A DNA stretch of 8,085 nt from Bacteroidaceae bacterium (GTDB taxonomy: Bacteria > Bacteroidota > Bacteroidia > Bacteroidales > Bacteroidaceae): contig JAFZUB010000086.1 of assembly GCA_017618515.1 (NCBI GenBank), forward strand, positions 1-8,085, in the 5' to 3' direction. Shown here in pieces: positions 1 to 6,478 of this stretch (positions are counted from its first letter, which is position 1; each line of letters starts with the position of its first letter). Both the position numbers and the translations under genes were made by a program. Below the pieces are notes generated by a model that was given only the letters and a program-made list of their open reading frames with translations, had not been told where the DNA came from and ran no database searches.

Positions 1-16
1 AATAAAGAGCCTGTGT

Positions 17-2287
17 ATGCTGCCGGTGTCTATGTGGCGCTGGTATAGTGGCCTCTATCGCGGCAAGCCGTGGTATAAGAAGCTGCTCACAGCTTTCGTA
101 TCCTTCTTCCTCCTCTTTTTCTTCTACGTCTTCGCTGTCTTCGTCAATCTGCTGTGGCTCTTCGGCAAGATGCCGTCCGTCGATAGCATCATGCACCCCG
201 AGACCAGCGAGGCCTCCGTCGTCTATTCCGCCGACGGTGTGGAGATAGGCAAGTTCTTCCGCGAGAATCGCTCCACCGTGCGCTACGAAGATGTGTCCCC
301 CATGTTCTACAAGACACTCATCGACACGGAGGACGAGCGTTTCTACCAGCATCACGGAGTGGACTTCCAGGGTGTCATCGCTGCCGTGAAGGATATTTTC
401 CTGGGCAGCCCCCGCGGTGCCTCCACCATCACTCAGCAGCTGGCGAAGAACATGTTCCGCGTCCGCACCCAGTACTCCAACGGACTACTGGGCAACATCC
501 CCGGACTGCGCATGTTTATCATGAAGACCAAGGAGTGTATCGCTGCCGCCGAGTTGGAGATGCTCTACTCCAAGCGCGAGATTCTCCAGATGTATATCAA
601 CACCGTGGACTTCGGCTCCAACGCCTACGGCCTGCGCACCGCTGCCAACACCTATTTCGGCACCACGCCCGACAAACTCAAGGTCGAGGAGAGTGCCGTC
701 CTCGTCGGCTTGCTCAAGGCCACCTCCACCTACAATCCCCACAGCAACTACGAGAAGTCGCTCTCGCGCCGCAATACCGTGCTCTATAATCTCTTCACCC
801 ACGGCGACCTCACGCGCCAGGAGTACGACTCCCTCTCCGCGCTGCCCATCGACATCAGCAAGTATAAGGTTGAGAAGGTGTACGACGGCTCCGCGCCCTA
901 TCTGCGTCAGGAGATAGCCCGCTTCCTCTCCGAGAAGTTCCGCGAGCACGGCCTCGGTAGTGTGGATCTCTACAGCGACGGCCTCAAGATATACACCACC
1001 ATCGACAGCCGCATGCAGCATTATGCCGAGAGCGCGACCATCACCCATGTCAACAATCTGCAGCGCGGCTTCCATCTGCGTGCCGATGTGGCGGAGAAAT
1101 ACACCAACACCGCCCTGCGCACTCTTCCGCGCTATCGCCAGCTCAAGGACAACCCCGACTCCCTCAACCATTTCCTTACCGTCGAGATCAACCAGCCCCA
1201 CGAGGTCATCATCAACAATCCTTATACCGGCCCGCAGGCCATGATGCTCTCCACTCGTGACTCCATCAAGACGATGCTCGGTTTCCTGCAGGCAGGCTTC
1301 GTGGTCATCGAGCCCAGCACCCACCATGTCAAGGCGTGGGTAGGCAATATCAATTTCCGCACCTGGAACCACGACAATGTCATCGCACGCCACCAGACGG
1401 GCTCCACCTTCAAGGGCATCGTCTATTGCGAGGCTATGGAGCAGGGCTGGAGCCCCTGCGACAATATCGAGGACAAGCCGCCCCGCGGTGCCAAGCTCAA
1501 GAAGACCCGCTGGTCGGGCGCCAATATGTTGCTGCGCTCAGCCTTCAAGCATAGTAAAAACGCCGCCGCTGTCAACCTCTGCTACAAGGTAGGCCCCAAC
1601 AGCGTAGTGCGTCTCGCCCGCAAGCTGGGCATCAAGGACCCCCTCTACAACGACTACCAGAACCTCACGCTCGGGTCGTCGTCCATCAAGCTTGTGGAGC
1701 TTGTCAATGCCTACGCCGTGATGCTCGCCAATGGCTATGTGCGCACCCCCATCATCGTCACCAAGGTGGTGGACCGCTACGGCAAGGTTGTGTATAGCGA
1801 AGACCAGGAGCCTACCCAGCAAGTGCTGTCGCAGCGCTCCGCCTTCCTCATGCAGCAGATGCTCCATGCCGGACTGGAGGGCACCTCGGCACCTATGTAC
1901 AGTTATATCAACGGCTTCACCTCCACCACCGACTTCGGTGGCAAGACGGGCACCACCAACGAGAGCACCGACGCCCTCTATATCGGTGCTACGCCCAATC
2001 TCGTGGGCGGCGTATGGGTCGGCGGCGAGTACCGCGACATCCATCCCTATGGCTCCGGTGCCAGTTTGGCGCTGCCCATCTGGGGACGCTTCATACAGAA
2101 GACTCTCAGCGATACGCGCTTCACCCGCTACAAGCTCAAATTCCCGCAGGTCAGCGACAAGGTAGTGCCCCGCGAGTGCTATCAGTGCGGCTACCGTCGC
2201 GGAGGCTATAGCTCCGCAGCTCCCGCTGATGATGGCGGAGGTGGCGAGCCCGCTCCTGCTCCTTCACCCGTAACAATCACTGAGTAG
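17..2287 (+). CDS. mrcA: Class A penicillin-binding protein 1A (bifunctional transglycosylase/transpeptidase)
   Basis: Builds peptidoglycan at the outer face of the inner membrane: the N-terminal GT51 domain polymerises lipid II and the C-terminal domain cross-links stem peptides. Residues about 22-49 form a single membrane anchor. The GT51 domain follows, with EDERFYQHHG (E105 is the likely catalytic Glu), RGASTITQQLAKN at 134-145 and ILQMYINTVDFG near 189-200. The transpeptidase motifs are all present: STFK (nucleophile S463), SKN at 513-515 and KTGT at 643-646. At 756 residues it is near normal length for Bacteroidetes PBP1A, and the segment with VYSADG and FRENRS after the anchor fits that phylum. 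The tail after residue 715 holds a CYQC pair and then a low-complexity Gly/Ala/Pro stretch. The ATG at 17 is the first in the window, but the frame is open to the left edge and the ATG at 32 is an equally good start. The stop lies four bases before the next gene, suggesting cotranscription. Confidence 0.95.
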   Translation: MLPVSMWRWYSGLYRGKPWYKKLLTAFVSFFLLFFFYVFAVFVNLLWLFGKMPSVDSIMHPETSEASVVYSADGVEIGKFFRENRSTVRYEDVSPMFYKTLIDTEDERFYQHHGVDFQGVIAAVKDIFLGSPRGASTITQQLAKNMFRVRTQYSNGLLGNIPGLRMFIMKTKECIAAAELEMLYSKREILQMYINTVDFGSNAYGLRTAANTYFGTTPDKLKVEESAVLVGLLKATSTYNPHSNYEKSLSRRNTVLYNLFTHGDLTRQEYDSLSALPIDISKYKVEKVYDGSAPYLRQEIARFLSEKFREHGLGSVDLYSDGLKIYTTIDSRMQHYAESATITHVNNLQRGFHLRADVAEKYTNTALRTLPRYRQLKDNPDSLNHFLTVEINQPHEVIINNPYTGPQAMMLSTRDSIKTMLGFLQAGFVVIEPSTHHVKAWVGNINFRTWNHDNVIARHQTGSTFKGIVYCEAMEQGWSPCDNIEDKPPRGAKLKKTRWSGANMLLRSAFKHSKNAAAVNLCYKVGPNSVVRLARKLGIKDPLYNDYQNLTLGSSSIKLVELVNAYAVMLANGYVRTPIIVTKVVDRYGKVVYSEDQEPTQQVLSQRSAFLMQQMLHAGLEGTSAPMYSYINGFTSTTDFGGKTGTTNESTDALYIGATPNLVGGVWVGGEYRDIHPYGSGASLALPIWGRFIQKTLSDTRFTRYKLKFPQVSDKVVPRECYQCGYRRGGYSSAAPADDGGGGEPAPAPSPVTITE

Positions 2288-2291
2288 GGAG

Positions 2292-3320
2292 ATGGGACGA
2301 CAGCGTGATAGCCGTTTTGAGAAGCTCAGGATATTGGCCATTCTCTTTATCACCGCCCACCACCTGCTGCTGTTCGGTGCCGACGTGTGCGGCTACCTCA
2401 CCCCCTATACTCCCGACGCTAAGGGCTACGTAGGCATCTTTGTCAATTCTGTTGCCGTGACGGGCGTCAGCCTCTTCGTTATGATTACCGGATGGTTTGG
2501 TGTGCGCAGGACATGGCGCCCCTTCTTTCGCCTGATAATCATCTGTGCGGTGTTCGGACTCGTTGCCTTCTTGCTGGCGCAGTGCCAGGGGGTAGTGCCG
2601 AGCCCGCCGTGGAGCCAGTGGTGGGAGAGTGCCAAGTTCACCAACTGGTGGTTTATCATCCATTACCTTATGTTGCTACTGGTGGCGCCGCTACTTGAGC
2701 GTGCCCTCGCCTCTATTGACCGAAAGACAATGGAGTACATCTTGTTCGCACTCCTCGTATTCAACCTCGTCTTCGGTTTCGCGTGGGGCTATGTCAACGC
2801 CAGCGGCTACAACGTGGTACATTTCATTCTTCTCTATGTGCTGGCGCGTTATATGCGCCTCTTTCCCGAAGCTCCCGTCAATAGCTTCATCCGTCGCTTC
2901 GCCCTGCCGCTCATCGTGGTCTGCGCTGCAGCGATGGGCCTTCTCTTCCTTGCCTCACCCGACTGGTGGCAGCCTAAGTATACGCCTATGGCATGGAACT
3001 ACAACTGTCCCCTCGTCATCCTGGAGAGCATGGCCATCTTCTCGTTATTTGCGAAATCTCCAACCTCAAATCTCAAACCTCCAACCTCCAACCTCAACTT
3101 TGTCGCCCGTTTCGTCCTTGGCGTTTATTTGCTTCAGAGTGCGCCGGTGTTGGTGCCGCTGCGCAATGCCTTCGGCCGCTGGGCCTACGACTGGGCAGGC
3201 TATGCGGGACTCCTCCTCGCGCTGTTGGTTATCGCTGCGGCATGCTGGGTAGTCAGCTGTGTGGTGATGACGGCGCTACGCTTATGTTTTGATTCATCGC
3301 AAAAGTTATGGAAAAAATAA
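2292..3320 (+). CDS. Acyltransferase-3 family integral membrane protein
   Basis: Probably transfers an acyl (often acetyl) group to a cell-surface sugar or glycan; the substrate cannot be read from the sequence. The N-terminus RFEKLRILAILFITAHH is the usual start of this family: a basic/LR segment, then a first helix carrying His (H23, H24). It is followed by LFVMITGWFGVRR, the counterpart of the family's F-hISGY-F segment, and WWFIIHYLMLLLVAPLLE at 119-136. About ten hydrophobic helices span the 342 residues, a usual length for a stand-alone member. The start ATG is four bases after the PBP1A stop, so the two are probably cotranscribed. Residues 256-269 (SPTSNLKPPTSNLN) are encoded by six tandem 7-base repeats and fall in a loop between two predicted helices; they do not look like native family sequence. 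Family assignment is good, function is open. Confidence 0.85.
   Translation: MGRQRDSRFEKLRILAILFITAHHLLLFGADVCGYLTPYTPDAKGYVGIFVNSVAVTGVSLFVMITGWFGVRRTWRPFFRLIIICAVFGLVAFLLAQCQGVVPSPPWSQWWESAKFTNWWFIIHYLMLLLVAPLLERALASIDRKTMEYILFALLVFNLVFGFAWGYVNASGYNVVHFILLYVLARYMRLFPEAPVNSFIRRFALPLIVVCAAAMGLLFLASPDWWQPKYTPMAWNYNCPLVILESMAIFSLFAKSPTSNLKPPTSNLNFVARFVLGVYLLQSAPVLVPLRNAFGRWAYDWAGYAGLLLALLVIAAACWVVSCVVMTALRLCFDSSQKLWKK
3058..3099 (+). repeat. Heptamer tandem array inside the acyltransferase gene
   Basis: Six contiguous 7-base units: CTCCAAC three times, CTCAAAC, CTCAAAT and CTCAACT once each. The total of 42 bases is a multiple of 3, so the array reads as 14 codons without disturbing the frame. 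A gain or loss of one unit would shift the frame. Confidence 0.9.
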
Positions 3321-3350
3321 TAATAGCAGGCATAGGGCCTGGCAACAATC
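3308..3350 (+). pseudogene. Possible 5' remnant of a tetrapyrrole (precorrin) methyltransferase gene, CobJ/CbiH-like
   Basis: An ATG at 3308, overlapping the end of the acyltransferase gene, opens a frame reading MEKIIIAGIGPGNNP. This looks like the first strand and glycine-rich SAM-binding loop (GIGPG) that begins precorrin methylases such as CobJ/CbiH and CbiE. After 14-15 codons it runs into two heptamer repeat units and then, in the same frame, into the HAD hydrolase. Nothing else of a methylase follows. HAD proteins of this type normally begin a few residues before DFDDTLYDT, so these codons are not expected there. The remnant reading is inference: the match is short, though it lies next to a cobalamin cluster. 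The alternative is that it is a real 18-residue N-terminal extension of the HAD protein, or chance. Confidence 0.4.
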
Positions 3351-3364
3351 CTCAGTGTTCAATG
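3351..3364 (+). repeat. Two-unit heptamer repeat at the start of the HAD gene
   Basis: Units CTCAGTG and TTCAATG stand back to back. The ATG ending the second unit (3362-3364) is the most likely start codon of the HAD hydrolase. Two units alone would be weak evidence, but they match the units found in four-to-five-copy arrays elsewhere in the window. Confidence 0.6.
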
Positions 3365-4099
3365 AAAAAATACCTTGACCTATTCATAGACTTCGACGAT
3401 ACACTCTACGACACCCACGGCAATGCGGTGATTGCGCTCAGCGAGACCTTCGAGGAATTCCATCTCGACCGCTACTTCACCGACCCGCAGGTATTCTACG
3501 ACGCCTACTGGGCAGCCAACATCGACCTGTGGGGACGATATTCGCGCGGAGAGATAACACGCGACAACCTCATCGTGGAGCGTTTCCGCCGTCCCCTTAG
3601 CGAGGCTGTAGGGATAGACATCACCGCCGCCTATTGCATCGAAATGAGCGACCGCTTCCTCGACCACTGTGCATCCAAGCCCGGCGTGCTGCCAGGAGCC
3701 CATCATCTGATGGACTATCTGCGACAACGCGGCTACCGTATGCACATGACCAGCAACGGCTTCCACGAGGTGCAGTACAAGAAACTCGATTCCTGCGGAC
3801 TGCGCTCCTACTTCGACACCATCATCCTCAGCGAGGATGCCGGAGCCAACAAGCCTTCGTATGCCTTCTTTGACTACGCCCTGCGCCAGTCAGGGGCGGA
3901 GGTCGCCACTACCCTTATGATAGGCGACAATCTGCAGACAGATATCTTTGGTGCCATGAGAGCAGGTCTTGACACCCTCCTCTACAATCGCTGGAATGTG
4001 ACTGCGGACGAGATGTTTTTACGGGATGGTCTTGAGAGAGCCGACAGTTCCCCCACCTACGTAGTGGAGAGTTTAGCCGAGATATTGAATATATTATAG
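3362..4099 (+). CDS. HAD-superfamily hydrolase, YjjG-type noncanonical pyrimidine nucleotidase
   Basis: Likely a cytoplasmic Mg-dependent phosphatase acting on nucleoside monophosphates; YjjG relatives remove phosphate from noncanonical pyrimidine nucleotides. Counting from the ATG at 3362 (245 residues), all four HAD motifs are visible: motif I DFDDT with nucleophile D10 and acid D12, motif II in MTSNG near S131, motif III K164 in GANKP, and motif IV in MIGDNLQTDIFGAMRAG near D189 and D194. The C1-type helical cap lies between motifs I and II. The ending LDTLLYNRWN resembles YjjG rather than phosphoglycolate phosphatases. An in-frame ATG at 3308 would add 18 residues, but those resemble another protein family, so the later start is preferred. 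It lies 24 bases before cobS, so it could be cotranscribed with the cobalamin genes. A role on alpha-ribazole phosphate is possible but unsupported. Confidence 0.85.
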   Translation: MKKYLDLFIDFDDTLYDTHGNAVIALSETFEEFHLDRYFTDPQVFYDAYWAANIDLWGRYSRGEITRDNLIVERFRRPLSEAVGIDITAAYCIEMSDRFLDHCASKPGVLPGAHHLMDYLRQRGYRMHMTSNGFHEVQYKKLDSCGLRSYFDTIILSEDAGANKPSYAFFDYALRQSGAEVATTLMIGDNLQTDIFGAMRAGLDTLLYNRWNVTADEMFLRDGLERADSSPTYVVESLAEILNIL

Positions 4100-4123
4100 C
4101 TGTAGTGCAAAATAATCAGTGTG

Positions 4124-4939
4124 ATGCAAGCAAATGCAAATAATAGTCGTTTCCTTGACCGACCGTTGGCGGCATTTATCTTCTTTACGCGCTTGCCTTT
4201 CTGGCGGTTGCGCCAACCACCGAAGGAGTGCTATGCCTCGGTGGTGGAGTATTGGCCACTCACGGGTTGGCTCACGGGCGGGTTGATGGCAGCCACACTA
4301 TGGCTGGGTAGCCAGTACTTGCCTTATATTGTGGCGGTGGTGCTGGCAGTGGCTACACGTGTGTTGCTCACGGGAGCACTGCATGAAGACGGGTTGGCTG
4401 ACTTCTTCGATGGCTTCGGTGGCGGAGGTCGCGACCGCAGCCGCATCCTCGCTATCATGAAGGACTCGCATATAGGCACTTACGGGGTGCTCGCCCTAGT
4501 GGTGTATGTCTTGTTGCTGATTGTAGTGCTCGCATCACTGCCCCTTATGGTTGCAGTCTTTGCCATTATAGTGGGCGACCCGCTGGCCAAGATGCTGGCG
4601 GCGCAATTGGTGACACTGATGCCATACGCACGCAGCCAGGAGGAAGCCAAGAACAAGACGGTCTATCGCCGATTCACCACTGGGGCAAGAATCAGCCTTG
4701 CTGTGCAGGGACTGCTGCCCTTGGCCTGCTGGGTTTTGTTTAATACTCAATGTTCAATGCTCAATGCTCAATACTCAATGTTATTAATACTTCCAGCCTT
4801 AGTGATGTTTTTCCTTTATCTCTTTATCTGGCACAGACTTCGCGGCTACACCGGTGATTGCTGCGGAGCCGTATGCCTGATGGTGGAACTAAGTTTCTAT
4901 TTAATGCTCAATGCTCAAAGCTCAATGTTTAATGTCTGA
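4124..4939 (+). CDS. cobS: Adenosylcobinamide-GDP ribazoletransferase (cobalamin synthase) CobS
   Basis: Membrane enzyme that joins adenosylcobinamide-GDP to alpha-ribazole (or its 5'-phosphate), closing the nucleotide loop of cobalamin. The family core is unmistakable: an N-terminal FFTRLPFWR, then ALHEDGLADFFDGFGGG and RILAIMKDSHIGTYGV (about residues 85-122 from the ATG), and RGYTGDCCGA near the C-terminus. Several hydrophobic helices surround these. An ATG at 4124 is preferred; a GTG at 4121 directly before it is in frame and cannot be excluded. Two heptamer arrays lie inside the gene: one encodes CSMLNAQYSM in a loop between two late helices, the other encodes the last residues after SFYL. 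Neither looks like native CobS sequence. The 3' end overlaps cobU by eight bases. Confidence 0.95.
   Translation: MQANANNSRFLDRPLAAFIFFTRLPFWRLRQPPKECYASVVEYWPLTGWLTGGLMAATLWLGSQYLPYIVAVVLAVATRVLLTGALHEDGLADFFDGFGGGGRDRSRILAIMKDSHIGTYGVLALVVYVLLLIVVLASLPLMVAVFAIIVGDPLAKMLAAQLVTLMPYARSQEEAKNKTVYRRFTTGARISLAVQGLLPLACWVLFNTQCSMLNAQYSMLLILPALVMFFLYLFIWHRLRGYTGDCCGAVCLMVELSFYLMLNAQSSMFNV
4746..4780 (+). repeat. Heptamer tandem array inside cobS
   Basis: Five contiguous units: CTCAATG three times, TTCAATG once and CTCAATA once. It is read in frame as part of a loop (CSMLNAQYSM) between hydrophobic segments of CobS. The 35-base length is not a multiple of 3, so the flanking bases must have adjusted, or the array replaced existing sequence instead of being inserted cleanly. 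Confidence 0.92.
4900..4934 (+). repeat. Heptamer tandem array spanning the cobS/cobU junction
   Basis: Five contiguous units: TTTAATG at each end and CTCAATG, CTCAAAG and CTCAATG between them. The array encodes the last residues of CobS (LMLNAQSSMFN), and the ATG of its last unit (4932-4934) is the likely cobU start. Other units carry ATGs; the one at 4911 is in the cobU frame and would give a start seven residues earlier. Confidence 0.9.
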
Positions 4940-5447
4940 CCGTCGTATTATTCTTATAACAGGTGGCCAGCGCTCTGGCAAGAGCACCAAGGCCGAGCAA
5001 CTGGCACTCTCGCTGAGTGACAATCCCGTGTATGTGGCTACTGCACATATATGGGACGAAGAGTTCCGCCAGCGTGTAGTCCGTCATCAGGAGCGGCGTG
5101 GTCCACAGTGGACCAATATCGAGGAGGAATTGTATCTCAGCCGCCACGATCTTACTGGGCGCGTAGTGGTGGTGGACTGCGTAACCTTGTGGCTCACCAA
5201 CTTCTTCTATCGCCTTGAGTCCGACATAGAACAGTGTCTGGAAGCCGCCAAGAAGGAGTTCGACGCCTTCACCGCTCACGATGCGACCTACATCTTTGTT
5301 ACCAACGAGATAGGCAGCGGTGCAGTGAGTGATAATGCGCTACAGCGTCGCTTCACTGACCTGCAGGGATGGATGAACCAATACATAGCTGACCGCGCCG
5401 ACGAGGTGATACTGATGGTCAGCGGCATAGCAGTGAAAATAAAATGA
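4932..5447 (+). CDS. cobU: Adenosylcobinamide kinase / adenosylcobinamide-phosphate guanylyltransferase CobU
   Basis: Cytoplasmic bifunctional enzyme that phosphorylates adenosylcobinamide and then adds GMP to make adenosylcobinamide-GDP, the substrate of CobS. From the ATG at 4932 the protein has 171 residues, close to the family norm. It opens with ILITGGQRSGKST, the P-loop (residues 11-18). RVVRHQERRGPQW follows, where H52 sits in the place of the guanylylated histidine (His46 in Salmonella CobU). VVVDCVTLWLTN and IFVTNEIGSGAV are also typical. An in-frame ATG at 4911 would add seven residues that are repeat-encoded, so the later start is chosen. The start overlaps the cobS end, and the stop overlaps the cobT start as ATGA, suggesting translational coupling through the three genes. 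Confidence 0.95.
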   Translation: MSDRRIILITGGQRSGKSTKAEQLALSLSDNPVYVATAHIWDEEFRQRVVRHQERRGPQWTNIEEELYLSRHDLTGRVVVVDCVTLWLTNFFYRLESDIEQCLEAAKKEFDAFTAHDATYIFVTNEIGSGAVSDNALQRRFTDLQGWMNQYIADRADEVILMVSGIAVKIK

Positions 5448-6478
5448 GAGACTTCGCCATCCTTCCCGTTGACCGCTCCATGCAGGCGGCCATACAGCAT
5501 AAGATAGACAATCTCAATAAGCCTCGCGGCTCGCTGGGACGTCTGGAGGAACTCGCCATGCAGGTGTGCCTCGTGCAGCAGACACTGACGCCGAGTCTTG
5601 CCCACCCCTGCCATCTCTTGCTGGGCGGTGACCACGGCATAGAGCGCGAGGGAGTCAGCGTGTCGCCTCGCGAGGTGACGTGGCAGCAGATGCTCAACTT
5701 CACCCATGGCGGCGGTGGTGTGAATATGCTGTGTCGTCAGCACGGATTCACGTTGCGCATCGTTGATGTGGGAGTGGATTATGACTTCTCTGGGGTGGCT
5801 GGCATTCTCGACCGTAAGATAGCGCGCGGCACGGAAAACTTTCTCTACGGCCCTGCCATGAGTGAGGAGCAGTTTGACCGCGCCATTCAGGTGGGCAGCG
5901 ACCTTGTGGACGACTGCGTGAAGGAGGGATGCCGCATTCTCAGCATCGGAGAGATGGGTATTGCCAATACATCGCCGTCCAGTATCTGGATGCATCTGAT
6001 GGGCAACATCCCGCTCCGCGAGTGTATCGGCGCAGGTGCCGGACTCAGCGATGAGGGCATAGGTCATAAATATGAAGTACTATCTCAGGCGGTAAGCAAT
6101 TATCTGCTCAAATCTCAAACCTCAAACCTCATTTATTTCGGCGGCTTCGAGATGGTGGCAGCAATAGGGGCGATGCTAAGGGCAGCCGGGCAGAAACTGA
6201 TTATCTTGATTGACGGCTTCATTATGACGGCATGCGCAATGGCAGCCATAAGGCTCCGCCCTGCTGCACAGGATTATATGATTTTCACCCACTGCGGCGA
6301 TGAGAGCGGCCATAAGAAGATGTTGGATGCTATAGGCGCCAAACCGCTGCTCCATTTAGGTCTGCGGCTGGGCGAAGGAACGGGAGCCCTCTGCGCCTTC
6401 CCTCTCGTGGACTCCGCGGTGCGCATGGTCAACGAGATGAACAATTTCCAGGGCGCACAAATCACCAAGTATTTTTAA
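5444..6478 (+). CDS. cobT: Nicotinate-nucleotide--dimethylbenzimidazole phosphoribosyltransferase CobT
   Basis: Cytoplasmic enzyme that transfers ribose phosphate from nicotinate mononucleotide to the lower-ligand base, giving alpha-ribazole 5'-phosphate. The 344 residues carry the family landmarks: NKPRGSLGRLEELA (25-38), GGDHGIEREGVSVSP (61-75), LNFTHGGGGVN (84-94), LSIGEMGIANTSPSS (166-180) and LRLGEGTGA (307-315), where E311 matches the catalytic Glu317 of Salmonella CobT. The start ATG overlaps the cobU stop as ATGA. Residues 222-229 (LKSQTSNL) come from a heptamer array and stand where homologues have a short helix before the GGFE segment (233-236 here); the residues on either side look native. 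The 3' end overlaps the oppositely transcribed cbiB by 17 bases, and no terminator hairpin is visible at the meeting point. Confidence 0.96.
   Translation: MRDFAILPVDRSMQAAIQHKIDNLNKPRGSLGRLEELAMQVCLVQQTLTPSLAHPCHLLLGGDHGIEREGVSVSPREVTWQQMLNFTHGGGGVNMLCRQHGFTLRIVDVGVDYDFSGVAGILDRKIARGTENFLYGPAMSEEQFDRAIQVGSDLVDDCVKEGCRILSIGEMGIANTSPSSIWMHLMGNIPLRECIGAGAGLSDEGIGHKYEVLSQAVSNYLLKSQTSNLIYFGGFEMVAAIGAMLRAAGQKLIILIDGFIMTACAMAAIRLRPAAQDYMIFTHCGDESGHKKMLDAIGAKPLLHLGLRLGEGTGALCAFPLVDSAVRMVNEMNNFQGAQITKYF
6107..6134 (+). repeat. Heptamer tandem array inside cobT
   Basis: Three clear units (CTCAAAT, then CTCAAAC twice, 6107-6127) followed by a degenerate fourth, CTCATTT. Same unit type as the array in the acyltransferase gene. 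The encoded LKSQTSNL closely resembles the TSNLKPPTSNL encoded there. Confidence 0.82.

Noticed and set aside
485..1393. Minus-strand open frame of 302 codons opposite PBP1A
   Set aside because: It lies wholly within the PBP1A gene, shows no recognisable family, and is rich in Val, Gly and Glu, as expected from the complement of GC-biased codons. The same applies to the frame at 1538-2044.
2629..3252. Plus-strand frame of 207 codons within the acyltransferase gene
   Set aside because: Serine-rich shadow translation in another frame; the acyltransferase frame carries the family motifs.
3283..3291. TATGTTTTG resembling the Bacteroidetes -7 promoter box (TAnnTTTG)
   Set aside because: It has one base too many and no matching TTG box at the proper upstream distance; it also lies in coding sequence.
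4100..4123. Possible cobalamin riboswitch before cobS
   Set aside because: The gap is only 24 bases, far too short, and no B12-box-like sequence was seen anywhere in the window.
4746..4934. CRISPR array
   Set aside because: The repeats are 7 bases and directly contiguous, without spacers.
5288..6067. Minus-strand open frame of 259 codons opposite cobU/cobT
   Set aside because: It is antisense to two clearly identified enzymes, and its translation has no coherent motifs.
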